This document shows positions 46,634 through 55,025 of a stretch of 64,000 bases of DNA, in pieces. The notes beneath the pieces are model-generated. The model was not told where the DNA came from and did no database searches. It saw nothing but the letters and a program-made list of their open reading frames with translations. This DNA comes from Sansalvadorimonas sp965243775 (lineage in GTDB: Bacteria > Pseudomonadota > Gammaproteobacteria > Pseudomonadales > Endozoicomonadaceae), in contig CBDEWF010000128.1 in NCBI GenBank assembly GCA_965243775.1, positions 1-64,000 of the forward strand, read 5' to 3'. Within the stretch, counting starts at the first letter, position 1; every line of letters begins with the position of its first letter. The position numbers and the translations under genes are program-made.

Positions 46634-47527
46634 TTAAGCCAGAGCCTTCTTGGCCGCTGCCAGTGCGAGAGCTGCCGGGCTTGGTGGCAGGGCATTTTCG
46701 GATTGCTGGGGCTGCTGGGATTGTTGATTGGTGCCGGCATCAACCAGGCCGGAATCTTTCAGGCCAGGATACTTGTCCAAAAGCTTCCTGTTAAAGAAGT
46801 TGTTAAGCTGACCTTCGACATCGTATGTGCCAGAGTCCTGGCTGCTGGTAACTTCACCACCGGAGTTGCCCTGCAGCCGGGTGATGTACGACAGGGGAAC
46901 CAGACCGATATTGTCGACTTCTACCAGAACTTCCTGACCCTGCCCGGGGATGACAACGCCAGTAACGGTTGTGTCCTGGGTGATGGCTGCTTCCATTTCT
47001 TTGCCGTCTACGGTGGCGACCGCTTTCAGGGTGTATTTACCTGCGGCCAGGTCTTCATCAAGATCAGTCAGGTCAAAATCAATCTCGCCGGATTCAGTCT
47101 GTTTTCCCAGAGGCTGGGTGGCGACAACATTGCCATTAGCATCAAGAACGTCGATCCTGAGATCGTCAGCGGAGGTTGGCAGAAGAACCTTTCCGCTGAC
47201 AGTTTCACCGGCCTCGATATCAATAACATTGGCAAGAACAGAAACATCCTGGCCAACAAGAGTGGAGGCATAAAGGGACTGGGAAGAATAGAGCTGGTTG
47301 CCAAGCTTGTCGATGGAGTCGCTCATCTCTGACATGGACTCAATCGTGGTCAGGTCAGACATCTGGGAGACCATCTCCGAGCTGTCCATCGGATTGGTGG
47401 GATCCTGGTACTGCAGCTGGGTCAGCAGCATCTGCATAAAGGCATCAGAATCCATGGAACTCATGGATGTTGAGCTGGCACCTGTATCAGGAGGTGTTGC
47501 TGAATTCACGTTGTTTATCGTAGTCAT
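46634..47527 (-). CDS. flgD: Flagellar hook cap protein FlgD
   Basis: 297 residues. FlgD caps the growing hook. Signature LLTQLQYQDPTNPMDSSEMV, then QMSDLTTIESM; a FlgD Ig-like domain follows (GETVSGKVLLPTSADDLRID, ANGNVVATQPLGKQTESGEI). The C-terminal ~70 residues are rich in Gln, Ser and Ala, longer than usual. Intact. Confidence 0.92.
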   Translation of the reverse strand: MTTINNVNSATPPDTGASSTSMSSMDSDAFMQMLLTQLQYQDPTNPMDSSEMVSQMSDLTTIESMSEMSDSIDKLGNQLYSSQSLYASTLVGQDVSVLANVIDIEAGETVSGKVLLPTSADDLRIDVLDANGNVVATQPLGKQTESGEIDFDLTDLDEDLAAGKYTLKAVATVDGKEMEAAITQDTTVTGVVIPGQGQEVLVEVDNIGLVPLSYITRLQGNSGGEVTSSQDSGTYDVEGQLNNFFNRKLLDKYPGLKDSGLVDAGTNQQSQQPQQSENALPPSPAALALAAAKKALA

Positions 47528-47541
47528 CAGGCTGTCTCCTG

Positions 47542-47976
47542 TTATTTGCCGAGGGTCAGCAAACGCTGCTGCATGGCACTGGCACTGCTCAGAACTTCAA
47601 TGCTGGTCTGGTAGCTGCGTGAGGCAGACATCATGTCTGCCATCTCTTCCACTTCGTTGACGTTGGGGTAGTAAACGTAACCTTCGCCGTTTGCCATAGG
47701 GTGGTCAGGCTGGTAGCGGGTTTCTAGGGGGGCGTCGCTCTCAATAATTTCGGATACCTGTACGCTGTAGCCAGCCTCAAGAGAGGAACCGTTCAGCAGG
47801 TCATCCTGCACCTGCTCCATCACTGCAGAGAACACTGGCTTGCGGGCGTGGTAGGTGGTTTCCGGGCTGGAGCCTGGGGATTCGGCATTAGCCAGGTTGC
47901 TGGCAACGGTGTTCAGGCGCTGACTCTGGGCAGTCATGGCTGAACCGGCGATGTTGTAGATGGTGTTCAGAGACAT
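47542..47976 (-). CDS. flgC: Flagellar proximal rod protein FlgC
   Basis: 144 residues. MSLNTIYNIAGSAMTAQSQR with LNTVASNLANAESPGS and VNEVEEMADMMSASRSYQTS define FlgC. Intact; between flgB and flgD. Confidence 0.95.
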   Translation of the reverse strand: MSLNTIYNIAGSAMTAQSQRLNTVASNLANAESPGSSPETTYHARKPVFSAVMEQVQDDLLNGSSLEAGYSVQVSEIIESDAPLETRYQPDHPMANGEGYVYYPNVNEVEEMADMMSASRSYQTSIEVLSSASAMQQRLLTLGK

Positions 47977-47994
47977 TTTGCTTTGTTTTGCGCT

Positions 47995-48393
47995 TTAACC
48001 GTTGATGGCCTGTTCCAGGCCTTTCATTTTCATATTCAGGAAGGTGAAACTGGCTTCCCAACGCTGGCGGTTTTCCGCCCACTCGGCCTGCTCCTTGCCC
48101 AGTTCGACGGTATTGCCGTCTGCAGAAGGCTGGGTTTCGGTACGCTCTACAATTTTGGGGCGTTCTACAGGGGAGGGCATAATCTCGGTTTGAGTCAGAC
48201 TCTGCTCACCTTCCATCTGGAAGTTCTGCTGGTATCGTGCCTGTTCCAGGGCCTTGCTGAAATCCAGGTCTTTTGCTGTGTATCCGGGAGTGTCAACATT
48301 GGTCAGGTTGCCGGCTATGACCTCAGCACGCTGTGATCTGAAGCCCAGAGCCTGTTGGTGCAGTCCCATGTAGTTGTCGAAGCTGATTGCCAT
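47995..48393 (-). CDS. flgB: Flagellar proximal rod protein FlgB
   Basis: 132 residues. MAISFDNYMGLHQQALGFRS with VIAGNLTNVDTPGYTAKDLD is FlgB. First gene of the rod-hook operon; a near-consensus sigma-54 promoter lies just upstream. Confidence 0.95.
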   Translation of the reverse strand: MAISFDNYMGLHQQALGFRSQRAEVIAGNLTNVDTPGYTAKDLDFSKALEQARYQQNFQMEGEQSLTQTEIMPSPVERPKIVERTETQPSADGNTVELGKEQAEWAENRQRWEASFTFLNMKMKGLEQAING

Positions 48394-48425
48394 TTGCTTA
48401 TGCCTCTTGCATTGCCGGGTATAAG

Positions 48426-48441
48426 AGCAAGGTGCATGCCA
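48426..48441 (-). promoter_or_regulatory. Sigma-54 promoter of the flgB operon
   Basis: The minus strand reads TGGCATGCACCTTGCT, against the sigma-54 consensus TGGCACG-N4-TTGCA: GG and GC are correctly spaced and only two positions differ. Transcription would start near 48415, about 20 bases before the flgB ATG. Fits activation by FleR, encoded in this locus. Confidence 0.8.
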
Positions 48442-48591
48442 TCTCTACTTGTACTCTGTCATAGAAGTTCAGAAGGTTGCCTTCCCAAGGATGTGGCGGT
48501 AGTTTGAGCCGCAAGAAAAATTTCCTGCAGGGGAAATAAACGACAAGTGCGGAACTTTATTTCCGCCGGGATGTTCTAGCGGAAGCTGATA

Positions 48592-49335
48592 ATGACACGA
48601 TTCTTTTCCGGCTTATGGTTAAACAACTGGTTGAAGTGCGGACTGCTGGTACTGATTCCAGCTTTGGTGCAGGCTAGTGGCGACAGCTCAGCTGAGCAGA
48701 TGGTAGAAAAAATGGTAACCCGGGTGACCGGTATGCTGGAGAATAAGGCCATGATGCTGGCTGACAACGTACCTGACAGCAGTTGGGAAGTCAGGGTCTC
48801 TCCTCCCGGTAACCTCAACAGGCTGAAACCCTGTGAGTTCGGTTTTCAGCTGGAAGATTCCCGCCCGGGTGAAGTAGGACGGCAGCGGGTCAAGGTGCGC
48901 TGTGAAGGGCCCCGGAAATGGTCAATTTACCTCGGTGGGGACATTGATCTGTATGCCAATGTCCTGGTGGCGAAGGTGCCTCTTGTTTCGGGGCAAGAAG
49001 TTCCAGCGGGCAATGTCTCGTTGCAGAGAAGGAATCTGGGTGAACTGCGCCGGGGATATTTGTCCGATATCTCTTTCCTGAGCAATATGACCCTGCGGCG
49101 CCGGGTGCGTGCCGGAGATGCTCTGGCTCCGTCCATGTTTGAACGTTCCTGGGCGGTACGCAGGGGCGACAGTGTACAGATACAGGCTGGCCGGAATGGG
49201 CTGTTAGTCAGTATGCCGGGGGAAATTCTGGAAAATGCGGCCCTGGGTGATAATGTGCGGGTACGTAATTTGTCCAGCGGTAAGGAGGTTGTAGCCAGAG
49301 TTCAGGGTCATGGTATAGTGGTTGTTGGCTTGTGA
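48592..49335 (+). CDS. flgA: Flagellar P-ring assembly chaperone FlgA
   Basis: 247 residues with a signal peptide (LLVLIPALVQASG). FlgA helps FlgI assemble. The SAF-type C-terminal region is clear: VPLVSGQEVPAGNVSLQRRN, RVRAGDALAPSMFE and RGDSVQIQAGRNGLLVSMPG, ending ARVQGHGIVVVGL. Divergent from flgB. Confidence 0.9.
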   Translation: MTRFFSGLWLNNWLKCGLLVLIPALVQASGDSSAEQMVEKMVTRVTGMLENKAMMLADNVPDSSWEVRVSPPGNLNRLKPCEFGFQLEDSRPGEVGRQRVKVRCEGPRKWSIYLGGDIDLYANVLVAKVPLVSGQEVPAGNVSLQRRNLGELRRGYLSDISFLSNMTLRRRVRAGDALAPSMFERSWAVRRGDSVQIQAGRNGLLVSMPGEILENAALGDNVRVRNLSSGKEVVARVQGHGIVVVGL

Positions 49336-49423
49336 TTGAATAGCCTCTTGATAATTTAATATTTCCGGCCTTGTGGCGACTCCATTAATACAATGGGAGT
49401 GTCGGAATTTTTGGGATTAAAAA

Positions 49424-49744
49424 ATGGCTCCAACCCGAATCTCTGGTTCAGTGGCCGAAATTGCGATTGAGCGCAGCCGCAGGTCAGAAGCCAGAGGAGA
49501 AACCAAAAAGGTTTCCAGCGAGAAAGCATCCAGTGCTGACCAGCTTTCAATCAGTGATAATGCCGCTGTATTTCAGCAGGCTGAAGCGATTGCGGCTTCT
49601 GCTCCCGATGTGGATATGGATCGGGTCAATGAGATCAAGCAAGCCATCGTTAATGGTGAGCTGAAGATTGATTATGAAAAACTGGCACAGAAGATGCTCG
49701 ACTTCGAAGCAGAATTAGGAGATATCCCCTTCGGAGATGAGTAA
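49424..49744 (+). CDS. flgM: Anti-sigma-28 factor FlgM
   Basis: 106 residues. Holds FliA inactive until exported through the finished hook. The C-terminal sigma-binding part VNEIKQAIVNGELKIDYEKL, then AQKMLDFE is typical. Overlaps flgN by one base (TAATG). The leader holds an ACTCCAT/ATGGGAGT hairpin followed by T5 near 49378-49413, a possible attenuator or the flgA terminator. Confidence 0.88.
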   Translation: MAPTRISGSVAEIAIERSRRSEARGETKKVSSEKASSADQLSISDNAAVFQQAEAIAASAPDVDMDRVNEIKQAIVNGELKIDYEKLAQKMLDFEAELGDIPFGDE

Positions 49745-50226
49745 TGCCTGCGCGACCTGTTGCAACGATTGGCGCCACGATCACCAGCGACCTGAATGAT
49801 TTACGTGAACTTTTCCCTCTTCTAGAACAGCAGGCTCAAAGTCTGCGCAGCCGGGATATGGGAACGATCCCTGTTCTGGCTCAGTCGATTTCCAGTCTTA
49901 CCCAAAAGCTTGATGCCAGTGCCAGGAAAAGGGCTGAAGCACTTGTGGCTTTGGGGCATGGTACAGACCGTGAGGGTATGCAGCAGTTTCTGCAAACCTG
50001 TTCTGTGGGTGAATATGAGGCAGTCAATACCCAGTGGCAGGAGCTGATCGAACTGACTAGAAAGTGCAAAAAACTGAATGCCTCCAACGGTCAGCTGCTG
50101 CAGATGCAGAAGAGTCTGACAGACACCATGTTAAAGCGTCTGAACCGTGATGTTGATAATGTTGGTTATGCACCTGATGGTTCAGATGGGCGTCTGGGGG
50201 AATCGACTTCTCTGGGGTATGCCTGA
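49744..50226 (+). CDS. flgN: Flagellar export chaperone FlgN
   Basis: 160 residues, helical. FlgN escorts FlgK and FlgL. Its position right after flgM and segments such as LNASNGQLLQMQKSLTDTML support it. The last codons overlap the end of a MITE-like element that begins at 50223. Confidence 0.8.
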   Translation: MPARPVATIGATITSDLNDLRELFPLLEQQAQSLRSRDMGTIPVLAQSISSLTQKLDASARKRAEALVALGHGTDREGMQQFLQTCSVGEYEAVNTQWQELIELTRKCKKLNASNGQLLQMQKSLTDTMLKRLNRDVDNVGYAPDGSDGRLGESTSLGYA

Positions 50227-50389
50227 GAAGCTGTCTGAAAAGTCATGTTGCTACTGCGGACGTGAGAAATGGGGCTAAAAAACCGCTTTTGCTCGTTAAA
50301 TAGAACCACTATTCGCCTCACAAAATCGAATTTTTATCCTCCATTTCTCACGCCCTCGCTACGCACAGACTTTTCAGGCAGCTTCTGAG
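50223..50389. repeat. 167-bp MITE-like element (copy 2)
   Basis: Imperfect terminal inverted repeats about 50 bases long: CTGAGAAGCTGTCTGAAAAG at the left against CTCAGAAGCTGCCTGAAAAG (complement of the right end), 18 of 20 matching, then continuing to CGTGAGAAATGG. The centre has AAATAGAACCACTATTC as in the element at 9676-9844. No coding capacity. Confidence 0.8.
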
Positions 50390-50501
50390 AAGCTACCTGG
50401 CATTTTGCTGACATTTTGTCAGTGATCAATATCTTCAGAAGACAGTTCCATATGGATCGTATATAACAGCACGAGCTTTTTCTCTGTTTGGAGCATGTGC
50501 C

Positions 50502-51125
50502 ATGGATATTTGTCTGACTCTTCAGGAAACGCGGGTGATTGGCTGCCTTCTGGAAAAGGAAAGTACCACGCCGGATCAGTATCCTCTGAGCCTTAACGCA
50601 CTGGTCAATGCCTGTAACCAGAAAAGCAACCGTGAACCTGTTCTTGCCTTAACTGATGGGGAAGTTCAGCAGGCCTTGAACAGCCTGATGGAGCAGCGCC
50701 TGGTGAGTGAAGACAGTGGGGCAAGGGTCAGTAAATATAGACACCGTTTCTGTAATACAGCTTTTAGTACCTTGCAGTTTTCCGAACAGGAACGGGCCAT
50801 TATCTGCGTTATGCTCCTGCGTGGTCCCCAGACTCCGGGGGAGTTACGTAACCGCACTGGAAGAATGGCCTCTTTCAAGGATGTCAAAGAAACTGAAGCT
50901 GTCCTTCAGGTCATGTTGGAGAAAGAGCTTGTTGTGCAGTTGCCTCGGGAGGCAGGTAAGCGTGAGTCACGGTTTGCTCATCTGTTCTCTGGAGAGATAA
51001 AGGTTCCGACTACGGCCGATCTTGTTGCTGATGATAAGGCCAGAATTCGGGAACTGGAGTATGAAGTGAAAGTGCTCAGGGCTGAAGTAGAAAGATTGCA
51101 GAAGGAGCTGGAATCCCATTCCTGA
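50502..51125 (+). CDS. yceH: YceH family protein (DUF480)
   Basis: 207 residues, normal length. Two winged-helix-like halves; conserved text includes VIGCLLEKESTTPDQYPLSL, NACNQKSNREPVL, LRGPQTPGELRNRTGRM and a C-terminal coiled coil. A conserved proteobacterial protein of unknown role. Starts at ATG 50502 with GGAG upstream; a terminator follows. Confidence 0.92.
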   Translation: MDICLTLQETRVIGCLLEKESTTPDQYPLSLNALVNACNQKSNREPVLALTDGEVQQALNSLMEQRLVSEDSGARVSKYRHRFCNTAFSTLQFSEQERAIICVMLLRGPQTPGELRNRTGRMASFKDVKETEAVLQVMLEKELVVQLPREAGKRESRFAHLFSGEIKVPTTADLVADDKARIRELEYEVKVLRAEVERLQKELESHS

Positions 51126-51152
51126 GTACAGGCTCTAATCATTATTTCTACA

Positions 51153-51185
51153 GTGAGAGGGTACGCACGGTGTACCCTCTTTCAC
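51153..51185 (+). terminator. Terminator after yceH
   Basis: AGAGGGTAC pairs with GTACCCTCT, with GTGA/TCAC extending the stem across a short mismatch; only a short T tract follows. Also positioned to end the convergent HopJ-like transcript. Confidence 0.6.
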
Positions 51186-51213
51186 ATCTGATTCCAAACT
51201 ATAAAGGAATTTT

Positions 51214-51582
51214 TCAGCTTGCGATGGCCTGTTCCTGATGGAGCGGAGTCAACGGTTCACCATCCATATAAAGACCATTCCACCCTTTGCGGGAGAACTC
51301 TCGCAGGTTTGGGTGATCTTTGCCGGTCGGGTTTCCAAGAACGTCTTCACGATAAAATTCACCAAAGCAGGCCAGGGTCTGTCTGGCGCTCAGCCCGTGC
51401 AAAAGTGCAAAGGCGAAAATTTTACAGGCATTGGTATGTTTCCCCGGTGCATTCTTGTGAATGCCACTGTGGAACTCGATGGGAGAGAAAATATAGTTAT
51501 TATCAATGACAGCTAAGGTTTCAGAAAACGTGATGCTCTCTGGCTCTTCTGACAACCGGGAAAGAAAACCTGTGAGATTCAT
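51214..51582 (-). CDS. HopJ-family protein
   Basis: 122 residues. Matches the HopJ (type III effector HopPmaJ) family: FSPIEFHSG, NACKIFAFALLHGLSARQTL, ACFGEFYREDVLGNPTGKDH and SRKGWNGLYMDGEPL. The family was named for a Pseudomonas syringae protein but is widespread in bacteria without type III effectors, so a housekeeping role is likely. Confidence 0.85.
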   Translation of the reverse strand: MNLTGFLSRLSEEPESITFSETLAVIDNNYIFSPIEFHSGIHKNAPGKHTNACKIFAFALLHGLSARQTLACFGEFYREDVLGNPTGKDHPNLREFSRKGWNGLYMDGEPLTPLHQEQAIAS

Positions 51583-51761
51583 GGTCTTATATCCTGCTGT
51601 TGTTGTGTTGTTATGCTTAGGGTGTTCTTCACCTTAAGCATAATAAACCCGGATTGAGCCAGAATAGAAACTCATTTGAGCATGTATTTAAGGTTCTTTT
51701 GACCTGTGTCCTATATGTACAGGTATGGTTTGTGGGAAGTCATGATTAGGTAACTACACGG

Positions 51762-51792
51762 ATCTGTTTTTTCAGCAGTTTCAGTACCTCTG
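51762..51792. repeat. Left copy of a 30-bp direct repeat flanking the pseudokinase gene
   Basis: ATCTGTTTTTTCAGCAGTTT, continuing CAGTACCTCTG, is repeated at 54798-54827 with one T fewer; weaker similarity extends about 15 bases upstream in both copies (GTAACTAC/GTAGCTAC). Confidence 0.85.
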
Positions 51793-51854
51793 GCCTATAC
51801 TGCTTCGCCTTTTAGGTATAAACCGAATGGTTGTTGGCTCAGAGGAGGGATCAC

Positions 51855-54671
51855 ATGCAGTTCAGCTTCTCGCTGCCAAGGCAGAGACTATTTTTATTGT
51901 TGAAACTTTTTTTGCTGTACCTCGTTTTGTTTGCAGCCCAAACCATATCAGCCGATTATGTCTATAAGGCAGGGACGGTGATTGCTTTTCAGTGGTGGGA
52001 TAAAGGCACTTTTTTTATTTCACTGGAAGCCACTGGTGAAGATGGGGGAAAGGAAGACGACAGTTATAGCTCAACACCTGCCGTTTTATTTATGGTGATT
52101 GGACCAGAATCGGCTGGAGAAGAGGTTGAGTTCAGTACGCTATCACCGGGAGATCTTGATGAGACGATAGATGAAAATATAAAGAAAAACACCTTCAAGG
52201 TAACGCTAAAGAAAGAGACGGGCTATATTCATATTATCTCCAACAGTGTGTTTAACGTTACCCCAAGGGTGAATGGGAATGCACCTAATGGGGGAATTGT
52301 ATACAGTCAGAGAAATGATGCTCAAGACACTTCCTCTTATAAAAGGCTCTATAAAGAATCCCCTTTTGCTGTATTATCATTCAATAGAGATGAGTGGAAT
52401 AAAATCACACCAGCGCAAAATAATTTTGATGAGTTTTTTCAAAAGTATGACAGTCTCACCTCTGAAATTAACAGCGATGATATATTGATTGTCTACGAGG
52501 TTAATAGTGGTTCCATAAAAAAGGTTTCCGACAATGCTTCCGTAAAACAATGGTTCTCGCCAGAATCTCAAAATGAGAAAAGTGATGCTGAACTCAGCAT
52601 GATGATGGCGAGTACGTCAATGAATAATCAAACAGATAAAGAAGGTGGTTCTGGAATTACTTTGGGGATTCGTAAAAAAATAGAGGAAAAATTTCATGGT
52701 CTGGATAAAAAAAATAATTTATTAACTGTCACTCCTTATAATACATTGAAAAATATGATGGATGCCTATGGTACAGTATCTGAATCCTTTTCCAATGCTC
52801 TTCATGACTTAGGCTTTAATGTAAGAAAAGAAGGTGTTTGTAATATTCCCCTGTTTTATTTTTTAGTTTGTGCAAGGGTTGCCGGTGTTAACACAATTCA
52901 TGGTTTGCCTGGATTGAATGAGGCAGATAAATATAAAAAAGATATTGAGGATTTTTTTATAAACCCAGAATACCTCTTATGGGAGAGTAAGCAGAAGGTT
53001 AGTGCTGAAAATGGAAGATTAGATGAACCGGCGCAAGCTCTGTATAAGATATTGAAGAGCAGAGGGAAAAAGAAAGCTGAGCATGACAGGAGTGTATTTA
53101 GTTATGATGGTAAGTTATCTCACTTCCTGAAATCTACCTGGCCTGCTGTGCAGTTTGAATTGCAGGAAGAGATAGGCGTCGGCGGGACTTGGTTGGCAAG
53201 AAGAGTAAGTATCTTGACAGGCGATAGGAAAGAGGCCAAAGGTGAAATAAGAATATATATGGCTGATGGTGAATCTGTTAATAAGTTTGATGTGGTTTTT
53301 GGGCTTGCAGGTGAGTTAAGTGGAAATTTTAATAATGATTTTATTCATAATCCTTTTTTTAATTATATTGGAAATGGGATTAGTGTTCAGGTTGTATTTC
53401 CTGAATATTATTGCAAGCATGGTGAAGTGCAAACACTTTACTCTCTAGTTAAAAAGAAAAAAATATCGTCAGCTGAAGCGTTAAATTATATTGAGAAAGT
53501 CATGGAGTTGCTTGCTTACCTTCATGCTAATAAAGTAGTTGTCGACTACTTGGGGCCTAGTCAAATTGTACCAATTTATAATAGAAATAATGATCTTGTG
53601 CGTGTGGTGCTACTGGAAATAAGGCCTGGAATGGAAAGGTTGTCTTCTGGAATCAATGATGTGTCATTTATTCAGAGAGATATTTTCCAGGCTTTGAAAA
53701 TTTATTATTTATTAATAACGGGCAATGGTCTTGATAGTAATTTTGATTTGATAAGAGATAAAGATTATCGATTCTCCAGCCTGGGAAGTCTGCAGTCAGT
53801 GTTTTTTGGTGATCCAGATGGTTGTCGAAATATTTGGAATATATGGCTTAATGCTTCAGGGAGCAGGAATATCGAATGTGATGTTGTTAAGTTGTTTGCA
53901 ATGTATAATAAAGACTGGAATTCGGCAGAAAAGATTCTTGATGGAATTAAGTTGTTAAAGCAAAAAAAACATGCGGAGATAATGGGGAATGGAGGGTATC
54001 AGAAAACCATAAATACAGAAGGTAAGAATCTACATAGATATCGCACATGGAACCTGAAGTGCAGGAAAAATCATGTTTTGCATATGGAGGAAGTAACACA
54101 AGTATCTGATAAATATGGTACAGCTGTCGAGTGTGATAAGTGTAGGGAGTACACAGGCAGGAAGCAGTCTCTTTATAGTGGGCGTATTATGCACTGTTCT
54201 GAGTGTCAGTTTGACCTTTGTGGTCCATGTACGGTTGATAAGATGCAGCTTTTGGCTCTGCCTTCAGAGGTCAAATGCTCTAAAAATCATTCCATGTTTT
54301 TTTCACCCCCTGGAACTGGACAGGTGGAATGTCAGAGGTGTAGAGCAAGCTTTCAAAGTCATCATTTCTCATGTACTACATGTTTGCGTTCCTTTGGGAG
54401 CTACTCTCTGTGTCCGCAGTGTGCTCTAGCTGAAACTATCAAGCAGGCTGTTGTTATGTCTCCTCAAAATAACAGTCCTATGCCATATATGGAGGTCAAT
54501 GCCAGAGATGGTTATCACTGCCAGCACTGTAACGTCAAGCTGGGCGGAGAGGGAGCGGCATTTGTTTCTGATAAGGATGATGTTTTATGCTTGGAATGTG
54601 CTGCCAGTGAATTGCGCTGGTTTGGTTTACCCTCATCTCACTTTCCCATACCCTCTGCAAAACACCATTAG
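51855..54671 (+). CDS. Exported pseudokinase with C-terminal tandem zinc-finger module
   Basis: 938 residues from ATG 51855 (AGAGGAGGG upstream). Signal peptide: LFLLLKLFLLYLVLFAAQTI, cleaved near ISA. Residues about 435-680 look like a protein kinase fold: glycine loop IGVGGTWLARRV at about 439, helix EALNYIEKVMELLAYLHANK, then VVVDYLGPSQI where HRDLKPxNI is expected. The catalytic Asp, Lys and Asn are replaced, so it is probably a pseudokinase. From about 736 to 930 there are many paired cysteines (CRKNHVLHM, CDKCREYTG, HCSECQFDLCGPC, CSKNHSMFF, CQRCRASF, CTTCLRS, CPQCA, CQHCN), two or three copies of a C1/DC1-like H-C zinc-finger layout mostly known from eukaryotes. A/T-rich, flanked by direct repeats. 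Candidate host-interaction protein by inference. Confidence 0.65.
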   Translation: MQFSFSLPRQRLFLLLKLFLLYLVLFAAQTISADYVYKAGTVIAFQWWDKGTFFISLEATGEDGGKEDDSYSSTPAVLFMVIGPESAGEEVEFSTLSPGDLDETIDENIKKNTFKVTLKKETGYIHIISNSVFNVTPRVNGNAPNGGIVYSQRNDAQDTSSYKRLYKESPFAVLSFNRDEWNKITPAQNNFDEFFQKYDSLTSEINSDDILIVYEVNSGSIKKVSDNASVKQWFSPESQNEKSDAELSMMMASTSMNNQTDKEGGSGITLGIRKKIEEKFHGLDKKNNLLTVTPYNTLKNMMDAYGTVSESFSNALHDLGFNVRKEGVCNIPLFYFLVCARVAGVNTIHGLPGLNEADKYKKDIEDFFINPEYLLWESKQKVSAENGRLDEPAQALYKILKSRGKKKAEHDRSVFSYDGKLSHFLKSTWPAVQFELQEEIGVGGTWLARRVSILTGDRKEAKGEIRIYMADGESVNKFDVVFGLAGELSGNFNNDFIHNPFFNYIGNGISVQVVFPEYYCKHGEVQTLYSLVKKKKISSAEALNYIEKVMELLAYLHANKVVVDYLGPSQIVPIYNRNNDLVRVVLLEIRPGMERLSSGINDVSFIQRDIFQALKIYYLLITGNGLDSNFDLIRDKDYRFSSLGSLQSVFFGDPDGCRNIWNIWLNASGSRNIECDVVKLFAMYNKDWNSAEKILDGIKLLKQKKHAEIMGNGGYQKTINTEGKNLHRYRTWNLKCRKNHVLHMEEVTQVSDKYGTAVECDKCREYTGRKQSLYSGRIMHCSECQFDLCGPCTVDKMQLLALPSEVKCSKNHSMFFSPPGTGQVECQRCRASFQSHHFSCTTCLRSFGSYSLCPQCALAETIKQAVVMSPQNNSPMPYMEVNARDGYHCQHCNVKLGGEGAAFVSDKDDVLCLECAASELRWFGLPSSHFPIPSAKHH

Positions 54672-54692
54672 ATATTGTGGTAGGTTGTAGCT

Positions 54693-54767
54693 CTTTTACC
54701 ATGGAAATGCCCTGCGCATTTTCATTTTTCGGGGTGGGCTTTTCCCGCTCATGGCTGTTTGACCTGC
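54693..54767. repeat. Inverted copy of the dispersed palindromic element
   Basis: The complement reads AAACAGCCATGAGCGGGAAA and ends GGCATTTCCATGGTAAAAG, matching the copies at 23344-23471 and 42809-42886. Flanked by GTTGTAGCT (54684-54692) and GTTGTAACT (54768-54776), a possible 9-bp target duplication with one mismatch. Confidence 0.85.
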
Positions 54768-54797
54768 GTTGTAACTACCTGCGTTGTAGCTACCCAT

Positions 54798-54827
54798 ATC
54801 TGTTTTTCAGCAGTTTCAGTACCTCTG
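54798..54827. repeat. Right copy of the 30-bp direct repeat
   Basis: Matches 51762-51792 apart from one T in the T run; together they bracket the pseudokinase gene and one mobile repeat. Confidence 0.85.
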
Positions 54828-55025
54828 CAGCCTGGGGTTACGCTTGTTAGTGACCGGCTTTATCCCGGGCTCCAGCTCAAGGCTCAGGATAACTTCCAAA
54901 AGCCTTTGCAGCTGTTAGCCCACAGGCTGGAATTTATCGACCCGGTTTCGGGTAAGAGCCTGGTTTTTGAAACGAACCGAAAGCTACAGTCTTTTCAGAC
55001 TGCCTCATATGTTAACAGAAACTAA
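54828..55025 (+). pseudogene. C-terminal fragment of an RluA/TruC-type pseudouridine synthase
   Basis: The reading SDRLYPGLQLKAQDNFQKPL, then QLLAHRLEFIDPVSGKSLVF matches the end of RluA-family enzymes, where a GDRLY motif is followed by a LLLHA-x-x-L-x-F-x-HP segment. The catalytic domain with its HRLD motif is missing upstream, where the direct repeat and pseudokinase gene lie. A gene remnant. Confidence 0.65.

Noticed and set aside
48487..48520. Second sigma-54 site for flgA (TGGCGGTAGTTTGAGC)
   Set aside because: GG to GC spacing is one base too long for this strict promoter class.
51214..51582. Reading the HopJ-like protein as a true type III effector
   Set aside because: The family is widespread in free-living bacteria and no injectisome genes are present here; the type III genes in this window are flagellar.
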